DNA from: Kribbella capetownensis
Lineage (GTDB): Bacteria > Actinomycetota > Actinomycetes > Propionibacteriales > Kribbellaceae
Direction: 5' to 3'
NCBI RefSeq assembly: GCF_004331485.1
Contig: NZ_SJKD01000004.1
Span: 310,001 to 374,000, forward strand
DNA: 64,000 bases
Position 1 is the first letter of the stretch; the number at the start of each line of letters is the position of its first letter. The notes below the pieces were generated by a model. It was given only the letters and a program-made list of their open reading frames with translations, did no database searches and was not told the DNA's origin. A program made the translations under genes and the position numbers. Below, one piece after another: positions 8,441 to 17,605 of this stretch.

Positions 8441-10174
8441 ATGAGTACCACCGAACAGCAGATCGCCACGTCCGTTCTGGTGATCGGATCCGGTGGTGCC
8501 GGTCTGCGGGCCGCGATCGAGCTGGCCGAGCAGGGTGTGGAGGTACTCGTCCTCGGCAAGCGTCCGCGGTCGGACGCCCACACCTCGCTGGCCGCCGGCG
8601 GGATCAACGCGGCGCTGGCCACGATGGACCCGGAAGACACCTGGCAGCAGCACGCGGCCGACACCCTGCAGGAGAGCTACCTGCTGGCGAACCCGATCAC
8701 GGCACAGATCGTCACCGAGGGTGCGGCCCGTGGCATCGAGGACCTCGAGCGGTACGGCATGCCGTTCGCCCGGGAGGCCGACGGCCGGATCTCGCAGCGG
8801 TTCTTCGGCGCCCACACGTACCGGCGGACCGCGTTCGCCGGTGACTACACCGGCCTGGAGATCCAGCGGACCCTGGTCAACCGCGCGGTCCAGCTCGGCG
8901 TCCCGATCCTCGACACGGTGTACGTCACCCGCATCCTGGTCCGGGACAACACCGTCTTCGGCGCCTACGGGTTCGACCTGACCACCGGGCGGCGCTACGT
9001 CATCCACGCCGACGCGGTCATCCTCGCCGCGGGCGGTCACACCCGCATCTGGCGTCGTACGTCGTCTCGTCGCGACGAGAACACCGGTGACTCGTTCCGC
9101 CTGGCGGTCCTTGCCGGGGGCAGGATCCGCGATCCCGAACTCGTCCAGTTCCACCCGTCCGGCCTGCTCGAACCCGAGAACGCCGCCGGCACCCTCGTGT
9201 CCGAGGCGGCACGTGGTGAGGGCGGTCAGCTGCGGAACGCGCTGGGGGAGCGATTCATGGCGCGGTACGACGCCGAGCGGATGGAGCTGTCGACCCGGGA
9301 CCGGGTCGCGCTGGCGGCGTACACGGAGATCAAGGAAGGTCGCGGTACGCCGAACGGCGGAGTGTGGCTCGACGTGTCGCACCTGCCGCGGGAGACGATC
9401 ATGCGGCGACTACCGCGGGTCTACCAGACGCTGCTCGAGCTCCAGATGCTCGACATCACCAAGCAGCCGATCGAGATCGCGCCGACCGCGCACTACTCGA
9501 TGGGTGGCGTGTGGGTCCGTCCGGAGGATCACGGCACCGGTGTCGACGGGCTGTACGCGATCGGCGAAGCGGCCAGCGGGCTGCATGGCGCGAACCGGCT
9601 GGGCGGCAACTCGCTGATCGAGTTGCTGGTGTTCGGCCGGATCGTTGCCGAGGAAGCGGCGAAGTACTCGATCGGCCGGCAGTCCCAGGAGCGGTCCGCG
9701 GAGGCGGTCGCCGAAGCGCGGGCCGAGGTGGACGGGCTGCTGGCGAGCGACGGTCCGGAGAACGTGCGGGCGCTGCAGCGAGTACTCCGCGACACGATGA
9801 CCACGCGGGCCGGTGTCGTGCGCGACGAGGCTGGACTGCAGGCGGGTGTGTCCGAGCTGACGGACATCGAGGACCGGATGACGCGGGTCGGCGTACATCC
9901 CGACATCGCCGGCTACCAGGACCTGGCTCACGCGTTCGACCTGAAGTCCTCGGCCCTGGCCGCGCGGGCGACTCTCGACGCGGCGCTCGAACGGCGTGAG
10001 TCCCGTGGCTGCCACAACCGGTCCGACTACCCGCACCTGGACGAGTCGCTGCAGGTCAACCTGGTGTGGTCCGGGCCGGGAGCAGTGGAGCGTGAGGCGA
10101 TCCCACCGATCCCGGCCGAGCTCCGCAAACTGATGCGCGACGACATCTCGACCGAGGGCAAGCTGGTCGAGTGA
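8441..10174 (+). CDS. Fumarate reductase/succinate dehydrogenase-type flavoprotein
   Basis: This 577-residue FAD protein has the Rossmann motif VIGSGGAGLRAAIE at the N-terminus and SLAAGGINAAL (FAD contact). It also carries the substrate-side motifs HTYRR, QFHPSG and TRDRVA, and near ~350 HYSMGG and HGANRLGGNSLIE, then a helical C-terminal domain. These motifs mark the SdhA/FrdA/L-aspartate oxidase family. Length fits SdhA/FrdA rather than NadB (no nadA or nadC nearby). No iron-sulfur subunit or membrane anchor is encoded beside it, so it may act as a soluble reductase or dehydrogenase. A good RBS (GAGGAG) precedes ATG 8441. Confidence 0.85.
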   Translation: MSTTEQQIATSVLVIGSGGAGLRAAIELAEQGVEVLVLGKRPRSDAHTSLAAGGINAALATMDPEDTWQQHAADTLQESYLLANPITAQIVTEGAARGIEDLERYGMPFAREADGRISQRFFGAHTYRRTAFAGDYTGLEIQRTLVNRAVQLGVPILDTVYVTRILVRDNTVFGAYGFDLTTGRRYVIHADAVILAAGGHTRIWRRTSSRRDENTGDSFRLAVLAGGRIRDPELVQFHPSGLLEPENAAGTLVSEAARGEGGQLRNALGERFMARYDAERMELSTRDRVALAAYTEIKEGRGTPNGGVWLDVSHLPRETIMRRLPRVYQTLLELQMLDITKQPIEIAPTAHYSMGGVWVRPEDHGTGVDGLYAIGEAASGLHGANRLGGNSLIELLVFGRIVAEEAAKYSIGRQSQERSAEAVAEARAEVDGLLASDGPENVRALQRVLRDTMTTRAGVVRDEAGLQAGVSELTDIEDRMTRVGVHPDIAGYQDLAHAFDLKSSALAARATLDAALERRESRGCHNRSDYPHLDESLQVNLVWSGPGAVEREAIPPIPAELRKLMRDDISTEGKLVE

Positions 10175-10181
10175 CCCGTAC

Positions 10182-10215
10182 ACCGGCCCGGCGCTGGGTA
10201 GAGCGGCGGGCCGGT
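10182..10215. terminator. Terminator hairpin between convergent genes
   Basis: ACCGGCCCG (10182-10190) pairs perfectly with CGGGCCGGT (10207-10215) across a 16-nt loop, between the flavoprotein stop and the stop of the minus-strand membrane protein. Confidence 0.65.
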
Positions 10216-10219
10216 CCGA

Positions 10220-11041
10220 CTACTGGCCCTGGGTCAGGGCGTCGGCGAACTTCTTCCCGTCCTGGATCAGCTGCGCGTCGGTGCGCGGGCGCTTGGTCGC
10301 CGATGTCCAGGCGGTGCCGACCATCACGACGATCTTGCCGTTGGTGACGGCGCAGTCCCGGGCCCGTTCGTCCGAGCTGTAGCAGGAGCCGCCGGCAACC
10401 TCCTCGATCGGTGCCTTCACCCCGAGGAACGCCTCATCGAGTTCGGCGAGCGGGCCGTACGCCGTCACCGTGTACAGGTACGAGCCCGGAGTACCGCGGG
10501 AGGCGGGCGGCTTGTTGGCATAGAACTCCGCGGTGACCCACTTGTACTTCTTCGCGCGGGTGTCGTGCCACGACGGCGCGGACTCGACCGCGTAGTACCC
10601 GCCCGGCAGCGTCTTCGGCCAGCTGATCTGGGCGATGTCCGGGGCCGACGAACCGCTTCCGCCGCCGATGCCGTCCTTGAGTCCGACGGCGTCGAGGACG
10701 TTGTTGCGGAAGTTCTTGTCGATGACGAGGAAGAACGCCAGCAGCGCGACCACCAGGATCAGGATCCCCACCACCCGCTGCCCGGCAGACGGCTTCTTCT
10801 TCGGCGGCTGCCCAGGCGGCTGCTGCTGGAACCCCTGCGGTTGCTGGAACCCTTGCTGCTGGAACCCCTGCGGTTGCTGGAATCCCTGCGGTTGCTGGAA
10901 GCCAGGCTGTTGCTGGAAGCCAGGCTGTTGCTGGAAGCCAGGCTGTTGCTGGAAGCCAGGCTGTTGCGGGTATCCCGGTTGGGGTTGGTATCCCGGCTGG
11001 TAGCCGGGCGGGGGGTAACCACCTTCTGGGGGTTGAGACAT
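10220..11041 (-). CDS. Pro/Gln/Gly-repeat single-pass membrane protein
   Basis: This is a 273-residue protein. Residues ~1-90 are a low-complexity cytoplasmic tail with PGYQP and then PGFQQQ hexapeptide repeats. One transmembrane helix follows (VVGILILVVALLAFFLVI, ~100-117). The ~150-residue C-terminal domain is presumably extracellular and contains paired Cys (SCYSSDERARDC). Actinobacteria commonly have such Pro-rich-tail membrane proteins of unknown function. ATG 11041 is the natural start; the frame can be read much further upstream, but that stretch lies opposite the GH106 gene and is spurious. Confidence 0.8.
   Translation of the reverse strand: MSQPPEGGYPPPGYQPGYQPQPGYPQQPGFQQQPGFQQQPGFQQQPGFQQPQGFQQPQGFQQQGFQQPQGFQQQPPGQPPKKKPSAGQRVVGILILVVALLAFFLVIDKNFRNNVLDAVGLKDGIGGGSGSSAPDIAQISWPKTLPGGYYAVESAPSWHDTRAKKYKWVTAEFYANKPPASRGTPGSYLYTVTAYGPLAELDEAFLGVKAPIEEVAGGSCYSSDERARDCAVTNGKIVVMVGTAWTSATKRPRTDAQLIQDGKKFADALTQGQ
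10891..10962 (-). repeat. Four perfect 18-bp tandem repeats (PGFQQQ codons)
   Basis: The unit GTTGCTGGAAGCCAGGCT (plus-strand reading) occurs four times without mismatch, with diverged copies on both sides. It encodes the PGFQQQ hexapeptide of the membrane-protein tail. Copy number is likely to vary by slippage. Confidence 0.9.
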
Positions 11042-11176
11042 GAACGACAGAACCTTTCGTCGGCAGCTCGATCCCCCCGGCGGAGATCCTAGGCGATCCG
11101 GCCTAGACCGCGGGACCAGGGTCGGCTGACCGGTAGTGGTCGAATTCGTTGACGGCAGGTTGCCGGTCGCGATGGG

Positions 11177-13651
11177 GTGAACGAACCGAGACAACCGAGT
11201 GCGGAGGCCGGTCCTGTGGCGACGGTGGACGACGTACGAAGGCAGTTCCGGACACCGCCCGCGGAAGGGCGGCCGATGGTGCGCTGGTGGTGGTTCGGCC
11301 CATCGGTGGAACGCGGTGAGCTCGAGCGTCAGTTGCGGGCGATGGCGGCGGCCGGCCTGGGTGGTGCGGAGGTCGCGTTCGTCTATCCGATGGGGCCGGT
11401 TGAGACGCCGTTCGGATCGGACGAGTTCCTGGAGCTCGTCGGGTACGCCGCGCGGACGGCGCGCGAACTGGGATTGCGGTTCGACGTGACGTTGGGCAGC
11501 GGTTGGTCCTTCGGTGGTGGGCACATCGGGCCGGAGCACGCGGCGCGTCGCCTCAGCTGGGATCGACGCGAGATCGGTGCCGACGCGTACGACGTACCTG
11601 TGGTGGCTGCGTGGCCCGGTGACGAGGTGGTTGCGGCCTTCGTGGGCGAGGGGTCGGCCGGCGTACCGGCGTCGTACGTCGAGGTTGCTATGAGCAACGG
11701 GATGATCCGGGTCCCGGCCGGGCGCGGACCGCGTGAGGTGCTGATCGCGTCGTCGCGGTTGACCGGGCAGAACGTGAAGCGGGCCGCGGCGGGCGCGGAA
11801 GGGCCGGTGCTCGATCACTACTCGGCGGCTGCGGCGGCCGAGCACATCAGATGCGTGGCCGAACCATTGTTGCTGGCAGCAACGCCAGAGCTGCCCGGGT
11901 CGGTGTTCTGTGACAGCTTGGAGGTGTACCGGGCGGACTGGACGCCTCAGCTGTTCGACGACTTCTCGCGGCGGCGTGGCTATGAGTTGCGTCCACGGCT
12001 GTACGAGTTGCTCGTCGACACGGCTGAGTCCGCGCAGGTGCGGATCGACTTCCGGCGGACGTTGTCGGAGTTGTACGAGGAGAACTTCGTCGCGGTCTTC
12101 CAGCGGTGGGCGGCGGGGCACGGCGTACCGTTCCGGATCCAGAGTTACGGCGAGCCGCCCGCGACCATGAGCAGCTATCGCTTCGCGGACCTGTTCGAGG
12201 GCGAGGGGTGGGGGTGGACGCGGCTGCCGGAGACTCGATGGGCGTCGTCGGCCGCGAGCCTCTACGGGCGGTCGGTCGTGTCGGCCGAGGCGTGGACGTG
12301 GGTGCACTCGCCGTCGTTCCGGGCGACTCCGCTCGATCTCAAGGGTGAGGCGCACGAGCACTTCCTGTCGGGCGTCAACCAGCTGATCGGTCACGGCTGG
12401 CCGTATTCGCCATCGAGCGCGCCCGGCGTCGGCTGGATCTTCTACGCCTCCGGCGCGCTGGACGACCGCAATCCTTGGTGGCCGGTTGCGCCGGATCTCT
12501 TCGGGTATCTGCACCGGTTGTCCTGGTTGCTGCAGCAGGGGACGCCGGTGCGGCCGGTGAAGGTGTACGTGCCTGCTGCTGAGGCGTACGCCGAAGGGTC
12601 GTTGAACTTGTATCGCACTGCGCGCCGGTTGATCGGTGACGAGGTCCCGCGGACGATTCGCGAGTCCGGTTTGGACTTCGACCTGGTCGATGACGATGCG
12701 CTCGAGTTGGTCGACCCGGGGCTGCTCGACCTCGGGCTGGTCGTCGTACCCGAGGGGTCGACGTTTGCCGGGGGAGTGGCGGTCGGTGAGCTGGTGGAGC
12801 GTTTGGCGGAGGTGCCTGGGCCGAGGGTGAGTCCTCGCGATGACATCGGTGTGGTGCATCGGCGGCTCGACGACGGGGATGTGTACTTCCTCGCGAACAC
12901 CGGCAACCAGACCCGGACCTTCCAGTTCGACATCCCGGACGCTACCGCCGCCTTCGAACAATGGGATGCCGCTACCGGCAAGATCTCGCTGCACCGCCGC
13001 TCATCCGACGGCATCTCGCTGACGCTTCACCCCTACGAAGCAACCGTCGTCGTCCCCACTGACGACGCGGCGCCCGACCTGACCACCGAGAAGTTGACCA
13101 GGGCAACGATCCAGGCGTCCTGGCAGGTCAGTTTCGACAACTCCCCGTCGTCGGTCGAGCTGCCGCATCGGTGGGAGGACGATCCCGCACGGGCGGCGTA
13201 CTCGGGCGCAGCGTCGTACCAGACTGAGCTCGAGTTGCCGGAGCTCGATCCCAAGACACGGGTTCTGCTGGACTTCGGCACCGGCGAACCCGCGCCCGCC
13301 GACACCGAGACGTACCTCCCCCCGAACTCCTACCGCGCGACGCTCGTCCCCCCGATCGGAGTCGCCGCCGAGATCTGGCTCAACGACGTTGCCTGCGGCA
13401 CCCTCTGGTCCCCGCCGTACCGCGTCGACCTCACCGACGCCGCCGTACCCGGCCACAACACCCTCCGAATCACCATCCACAACACGGCCGCCAACGCCCT
13501 GTCCGCCGACCCCCACCTCCTTCCCCTCGTCGAGTCGGTCACCACCGACTACGGTCACCGCTTCGACCTCCAACACATCTCCCACGCCGCCGACGACCTG
13601 AACTCCGGCCTCCTCAACCCACCCACCCTCCTCCTCACCACACCCGCCTAG
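11177..13651 (+). CDS. GH106-like alpha-L-rhamnosidase family protein
   Basis: This 824-residue protein (GTG start) begins with a TIM-barrel-like region. Its motifs RPMVRWWWFGPSV, AAGLGGAEVAFVYP and VTLGSGWSFGGG are typical of the GH106 rhamnosidase family. The middle contains GEAHEHFLSGVNQLIGHGWP. The C-terminal ~200 residues form a beta-sandwich sugar-binding region (LNDVACGTLWSPPYRVDL). There is no signal peptide, so it should act in the cytoplasm on imported oligosaccharides. It is shorter than many GH106 proteins. The stop overlaps that of the convergent tautomerase gene by 4 bp (CTAG). Confidence 0.8.
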   Translation: MNEPRQPSAEAGPVATVDDVRRQFRTPPAEGRPMVRWWWFGPSVERGELERQLRAMAAAGLGGAEVAFVYPMGPVETPFGSDEFLELVGYAARTARELGLRFDVTLGSGWSFGGGHIGPEHAARRLSWDRREIGADAYDVPVVAAWPGDEVVAAFVGEGSAGVPASYVEVAMSNGMIRVPAGRGPREVLIASSRLTGQNVKRAAAGAEGPVLDHYSAAAAAEHIRCVAEPLLLAATPELPGSVFCDSLEVYRADWTPQLFDDFSRRRGYELRPRLYELLVDTAESAQVRIDFRRTLSELYEENFVAVFQRWAAGHGVPFRIQSYGEPPATMSSYRFADLFEGEGWGWTRLPETRWASSAASLYGRSVVSAEAWTWVHSPSFRATPLDLKGEAHEHFLSGVNQLIGHGWPYSPSSAPGVGWIFYASGALDDRNPWWPVAPDLFGYLHRLSWLLQQGTPVRPVKVYVPAAEAYAEGSLNLYRTARRLIGDEVPRTIRESGLDFDLVDDDALELVDPGLLDLGLVVVPEGSTFAGGVAVGELVERLAEVPGPRVSPRDDIGVVHRRLDDGDVYFLANTGNQTRTFQFDIPDATAAFEQWDAATGKISLHRRSSDGISLTLHPYEATVVVPTDDAAPDLTTEKLTRATIQASWQVSFDNSPSSVELPHRWEDDPARAAYSGAASYQTELELPELDPKTRVLLDFGTGEPAPADTETYLPPNSYRATLVPPIGVAAEIWLNDVACGTLWSPPYRVDLTDAAVPGHNTLRITIHNTAANALSADPHLLPLVESVTTDYGHRFDLQHISHAADDLNSGLLNPPTLLLTTPA

Positions 13652-14049
13652 GCGGGTTCTCGTTCGTCGCCGCGCCAGTCCGTGTTGAAGCCGCCCAGAT
13701 GCGGGTGGTACATGTCCTCGCCGTTGTGCTGGGTGAACTCGACCTTCAGCCAGACTGCGTCCAGTTCGAACATCTCGACACAGGTGTCGATCAGGGACTG
13801 CGCCAGCTGGGCGCGGACTTCGTTCGTGCGACCCTTGCGGATGTCGCACATGATCAGACCCGAAGCAGTGGGCGGACCGGACTGGTGGCACCGCCACACG
13901 CCTCCCGCGCCGAGGTCGTGGACGGAGACCGTGAGGAGGTCCATGCCGACCTGCATGATCTCCGCGTAGATGACGCCGACTCGCTGCGCCAGCGCTTGCT
14001 TGGTCGGTGCGTCGATGGTCAGCGGCAGGTCGATCTGGATCGATGGCAT
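13648..14049 (-). CDS. 4-oxalocrotonate tautomerase/MIF-family protein
   Basis: This is a 133-residue protein starting MPSIQIDLPLTID. Pro follows the initiator Met and would be the catalytic N-terminal proline after Met removal. Tautomerase-superfamily signatures include QALAQRVGVIYAEIMQVG. The ATG at 14049 is chosen because an upstream extension would bury the proline. It is the last gene of the nitrilase-permease-amidase-tautomerase operon, 13 bp after the amidase stop. The substrate is unknown; an enol/keto acid released by the amidohydrolases is plausible. Confidence 0.75.
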   Translation of the reverse strand: MPSIQIDLPLTIDAPTKQALAQRVGVIYAEIMQVGMDLLTVSVHDLGAGGVWRCHQSGPPTASGLIMCDIRKGRTNEVRAQLAQSLIDTCVEMFELDAVWLKVEFTQHNGEDMYHPHLGGFNTDWRGDEREPA

Positions 14050-14062
14050 GTGCTTCCTTCCT

Positions 14063-15394
14063 TCAAATACTGGTGGTTTCGAGTGCCTGCGCCGCCTGGA
14101 ACATGAGGTGCTCGTTGCCGGGGGCCGTGACAAGCTGAACGGCGACCGGCAGCCCGTCGAGCCGGCCGGCGGGCACGCTGAGCGCCGGTACGCCGGCCAG
14201 GTTCCAGGGACTGGTCAGGGAAAGCAGAGCCGCGCGTACTTCGAGCTCGGTACCGGCCACGGTGATTCGGCGATCGCCCAAGAGTGGCGCAACGGTCGGC
14301 ACAGTCGGCAAAGCCAGTACGTCGTACGCCGACAACAGCTCGTCGACCGTGGCACGGAACTCGCGGCGGGCGTCGTCGGCTTCGGCGTACTGCGCTGCGG
14401 AGATGTCCTTGCCGCGATCGAGCCGGGCAACGACCTCCGGGTCGATGCGGTCCCGGTCGTCGTCGAGGTGGTGTTCGTGCACTTGGTACGCCTCGCGACC
14501 TTGGAGCGTCGAGAAGACCTCGAACAAGTCGTGATTCTTGGGGAAACCGCGCACGGTCGCCACGGAAAAAGGCGCACGCGTGACGAGATCCAGGGTCAGC
14601 TCCTCGATGCGTAGGTCCGCCACAGCGAGATCACCGGGCGGGATCCACCCGACCCCGAGTCGCTCGCCGCCGCGTGGCACGACGTGCCGGCTGCTGAGTG
14701 CCTCGTACTCGATCAGGACGTCCTCGGCGGTTGCCCCGAAGAGCCCGACATGATCCAGCGACGGGGCCAAGGGGTAAACGCCCGTGCTGGGGATGGCGTC
14801 ATACGCGGGCTTCAGCCCGACGACCCCGCAGAGGGCTGCCGGCACACGGACCGAGCCGGCGGTATCCGTGCCCACCGTGAGTGGCACCATGCCGGACGCC
14901 ACCGCGACCGCACTTCCGCCGCTGCTGCCGCCGGACATCCGGCTGGGGTCGGCCGGGTTGCGTGAGGCACCGTGAACAGAGCGGTCACCGGTCGCACCGT
15001 AAGCGAACTCATGCAGCGTGGTCTTTCCGATCATGACAGCCCCGGCGTCGCGCAACCGCCGTACGACCTCGGCGTCAGCATCCGCCGTGGCACCGAAGGA
15101 CGTCGCGGATCCACAGGTGGTGGGCAGTCCGGCGATGTCGATCAGGTCCTTGATCGCCACCGGCACACCGTGCAGCGGGCCAAGATCGATGCCCGAGGCA
15201 AGCTGTTCGTCCGCTGCCCGCGCCGCCCTCCGCGCGCCCTCGTCGTCGATCAGGGTGAACGCGTTCAGCGTCGGGTTCAGCTCGTGGGTACGGCGCAAGG
15301 CCGCGTCGGTCAAGGCGCTGGCGGACGTCTCGCGGTCGCGGAGCGCTCGCGCGAGGCCGGCGATGGTGGGCAGGCGTTCCGTGGTTGAGGTCAT
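14063..15394 (-). CDS. Amidase signature family hydrolase
   Basis: This 443-residue amidase has the Ser-cisSer-Lys triad: Lys in VAIKDLIDIAG (~80), the Gly/Ser-rich loop MSGGSSGGSAVAVASG with cis-Ser, and the nucleophile Ser in DTAGSVRVPA. The C-terminal half matches the GatA/AtzF/mandelamide-hydrolase type, without a recognisable substrate-specific extension. ATG 15394 overlaps the upstream permease stop by 4 bp (ATGA), so translation is coupled. It should hydrolyse an amide to acid plus ammonia. Which amide is unclear; the neighbouring nitrilase-family enzyme suggests a shared nitrogenous substrate. Confidence 0.88.
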   Translation of the reverse strand: MTSTTERLPTIAGLARALRDRETSASALTDAALRRTHELNPTLNAFTLIDDEGARRAARAADEQLASGIDLGPLHGVPVAIKDLIDIAGLPTTCGSATSFGATADADAEVVRRLRDAGAVMIGKTTLHEFAYGATGDRSVHGASRNPADPSRMSGGSSGGSAVAVASGMVPLTVGTDTAGSVRVPAALCGVVGLKPAYDAIPSTGVYPLAPSLDHVGLFGATAEDVLIEYEALSSRHVVPRGGERLGVGWIPPGDLAVADLRIEELTLDLVTRAPFSVATVRGFPKNHDLFEVFSTLQGREAYQVHEHHLDDDRDRIDPEVVARLDRGKDISAAQYAEADDARREFRATVDELLSAYDVLALPTVPTVAPLLGDRRITVAGTELEVRAALLSLTSPWNLAGVPALSVPAGRLDGLPVAVQLVTAPGNEHLMFQAAQALETTSI

Positions 15395-16566
15395 GAAGTG
15401 AATCCCGGGAAGAGATCGAGCAGCGGCACCAGCAACGCCGTACAGATGGTCATTGAGGCGACGTTCCCGATGAACGGATGGACGGTGGCCGGCAAGCGGG
15501 CCGAGATGGCGGCCGCGACCGGTGGAGAGATGAGTGCGCCGGCCAACGCACCCACCACGATGGCCTGGGCCGTTCCGCCGAAGGCGAGTACGACGGCCGG
15601 CGCCACAGAAACGACCGGCACGAAAGTCGGGTAGAAGCCGTGCGCCTCCCAGCGTCGCCGCCAGATGAGTACTCCGGCGAAGGCGGTGAGGATCTGGCTG
15701 ATGAGGACGGCCAGGAACAGGCCCGACCCGTACGCGATGCCGGCGGGGCTGATCAGTTGGGCGGCGACGGCTCCGAGGATCAGCGCCGCGCTGGCCCACT
15801 CGTTGCCGAAGAACTGTGCCTCGCTGAAGTCGGCCAAGGCACGGCGAGGAACCCACAGCAGACCTCTGGCCGGGGCGCTGCCCGGCGTGCCCGCGCGCCA
15901 TGCGCCGGGAGCAGGCATCCAGGGCAGGCCGCGGCACAGCCGGAAGGCCACGATCGCCGCGAGCCACATCCCGGTGGTCGCACCGACGACGGGCGGAAGG
16001 TCCCACGGCTTGCAGACGTACTCGACCACGAGGATCGAGGCCGGCGGGGTCAGGAGAGCTCCGAAGGTCGCCGCCGTCACAGCGACCCTCCACCCAGGAC
16101 CGTAGAGGACGACCATCGCCGGCGCCACCGAGACCAGCGGCACGAACAATGGCTGCCAGCTACCGGGCGCCAGCGTCCAGCCCCACGCGAGGTTCCCCAG
16201 CAGCAAGCCGGCGAGCGCGCTGCCGACCGCCCAAGGCCACAGCCCCGAACCGCACGCCTGGACGAATCCCTGCCAGCGCCACGACCTCCGGTGCGCAAGG
16301 TGACCCAGCAACCCGCCGACGAGCAGGAAGGCACCGGCGGGAGCCACCGCGTAGAACTGCGGTTCGCTGATTGATCCGGCCAACCAGGAGATCAGCGCCT
16401 CCGGATCGGCGTAGTCGCCGTCCCACGAGTGAGCTGCGGTACCACGAATGACTTGGCCAACCGTCCAGGCCGCCAAGGCGATCAGCAGGACGCAACCCAG
16501 CACGGCCACGGCGGGTGTGATCCAGCGGGTGCGCAGCAGGTTCGTCGTACCGCGGACTGTCGTCAT
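15391..16566 (-). CDS. Polytopic membrane protein, putative permease with internal repeat
   Basis: This 391-residue protein has about nine to ten hydrophobic helices. I do not recognise the family. Two halves carry matching segments: LFVPLVSVAPAMVVLYG followed by FGALLTPPAS (~137-175), and TFVPVVSVAPAVVLAFG followed by AGALISPPVA (~320-360). This points to an inverted or tandem repeat fold typical of transporters. It lies 4 bp after the nitrilase-type gene and overlaps the amidase start, so it is almost certainly the uptake or export partner of this operon. The substrate is inferred to be a nitrile, amide or N-carbamoyl compound. Confidence 0.65.
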   Translation of the reverse strand: MTTVRGTTNLLRTRWITPAVAVLGCVLLIALAAWTVGQVIRGTAAHSWDGDYADPEALISWLAGSISEPQFYAVAPAGAFLLVGGLLGHLAHRRSWRWQGFVQACGSGLWPWAVGSALAGLLLGNLAWGWTLAPGSWQPLFVPLVSVAPAMVVLYGPGWRVAVTAATFGALLTPPASILVVEYVCKPWDLPPVVGATTGMWLAAIVAFRLCRGLPWMPAPGAWRAGTPGSAPARGLLWVPRRALADFSEAQFFGNEWASAALILGAVAAQLISPAGIAYGSGLFLAVLISQILTAFAGVLIWRRRWEAHGFYPTFVPVVSVAPAVVLAFGGTAQAIVVGALAGALISPPVAAAISARLPATVHPFIGNVASMTICTALLVPLLDLFPGFTS

Positions 16567-16570
16567 GGCG

Positions 16571-17482
16571 TCACCGCGGCAGCGGAGCGCTGCGGTTGTA
16601 GCCGAGCATCTGGTCGTAGAGATCGGTACGGCGGTCGCGATGCAGATCGTTCAGCTGGTTCCAGATCGGCGCGGTCCGGGACGCCGTCAGATCGATGTCG
16701 GCGTAGACGATCGTGTCCTCGTCCGGGCCGGCGATCCGGTCGATCGGCCAGCCGTTCGTGCCCGCGATCAGGGAGTTCCCCATGAACCCGGCGCCGCGCT
16801 CCTGGCCGATCCGGTCCGCGGTGGCGATGAAGACGTTGTTGGCGTGGGCGGCGGTGATGGTCAGGTACGCCGCCATGCAGACACCGCTCGCGTCGTACAG
16901 CGGCGGTGGTGTCCAGACCCAACCGGTCGGGATGCAGATGATGTCCGCGCCCAGCTGTGCCACGATCCGCGCGGTCTCGGGGAACCAGATGTCCCAGCAG
17001 ACGAGCAGTCCGATCCGGCCGATCTTGGTGTCGAACACCGAGAATCCTTCGTCGCCCGGCGTGAACCACAGCTTCTCGGTGTTCCACAGGTGGGTCTTGC
17101 GGTACCGGCCGATGTAACCCTCGGGACCGACCAGGACGGCGGTGTCGTAGAGCTTCTCGCCGGCCCGCTCGGCCACACAGCCGACGATGTAGACGTTTCG
17201 CTCGGCCGCGATCCGCGCGAACGACTCGACCGTGCGACCGTCGGGAACCTGCTCGGCGTGGCCGAAGGCCTCCTCGCGGGTCTCGAACACATAACCCGTG
17301 GTCGCGAGCTCGGGCAGCACGATCAGGCCGGCTCCCGCGTCCGCCGCGGCCGTCAGCCGCTGCTCCACCGCCACGGCGTTCGACTTCAGATTCTCGACTC
17401 CGACCCGCGGCTCGAACTGCACGACCGCGACCCGCACCGGACTCACTCGCTGGTCGGCCGTGCCCTCTACCTGTGCCGTCAT
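16571..17482 (-). CDS. Nitrilase-superfamily C-N hydrolase
   Basis: This 303-residue protein has the Glu-Lys-Cys triad: Glu in VLPELATTGY, Lys in RYRKTHLW and Cys in GLLVCWDIWFPE. Length matches N-carbamoyl amino acid hydrolases and aliphatic amidases of this superfamily. True nitrilases cannot be excluded. ATG 17482 is preferred over GTG 17497 because GAGGAGG lies at the right distance before it. It is the first gene of the four-gene minus-strand operon, with two palindromic operators directly upstream and the HxlR regulator gene divergent. Confidence 0.88.
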   Translation of the reverse strand: MTAQVEGTADQRVSPVRVAVVQFEPRVGVENLKSNAVAVEQRLTAAADAGAGLIVLPELATTGYVFETREEAFGHAEQVPDGRTVESFARIAAERNVYIVGCVAERAGEKLYDTAVLVGPEGYIGRYRKTHLWNTEKLWFTPGDEGFSVFDTKIGRIGLLVCWDIWFPETARIVAQLGADIICIPTGWVWTPPPLYDASGVCMAAYLTITAAHANNVFIATADRIGQERGAGFMGNSLIAGTNGWPIDRIAGPDEDTIVYADIDLTASRTAPIWNQLNDLHRDRRTDLYDQMLGYNRSAPLPR

Positions 17483-17505
17483 GACGATCCTCCTCACGCA
17501 AATCT

Positions 17506-17522
17506 GGTTTCAACTTGAAACC
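17506..17522. promoter_or_regulatory. Palindromic operator 1 (HxlR candidate)
   Basis: GGTTTCAA-C-TTGAAACC is a perfect 17-bp palindrome, 24 bp upstream of the nitrilase-type ATG in the divergent promoter region. HxlR-type proteins bind such dyads near their own genes. Confidence 0.65.
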
Positions 17523-17545
17523 GATTCTGGGAGCGTAGAGGACCT

Positions 17546-17562
17546 GGTTTATACTTGCAACC
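17546..17562. promoter_or_regulatory. Palindromic operator 2 (HxlR candidate)
   Basis: GGTTTATACTTGCAACC keeps the outer GGTTT/AACC and central CTTG of operator 1. Its centre is exactly 40 bp from the first site, about four helical turns, so two dimers would sit on the same DNA face. Confidence 0.55.
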
Positions 17563-17605
17563 ACTTGTTCGCGGGAATCTCCAGTGGTGAGGAAAGGGGT
17601 CGCGG

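Noticed and set aside
10850..10985. Possible CRISPR-like short repeats
   Set aside because: The 18-bp units are contiguous without spacers and encode PGFQQQ in frame, so this is a protein repeat.
10220..12994. 924-residue minus-strand open frame running through the GH106-like gene
   Set aside because: Only the part from ATG 11041 has protein-like composition with a membrane helix and repeats. The upstream part is Arg/Pro/His-rich shadow opposite a well-supported glycosidase gene.
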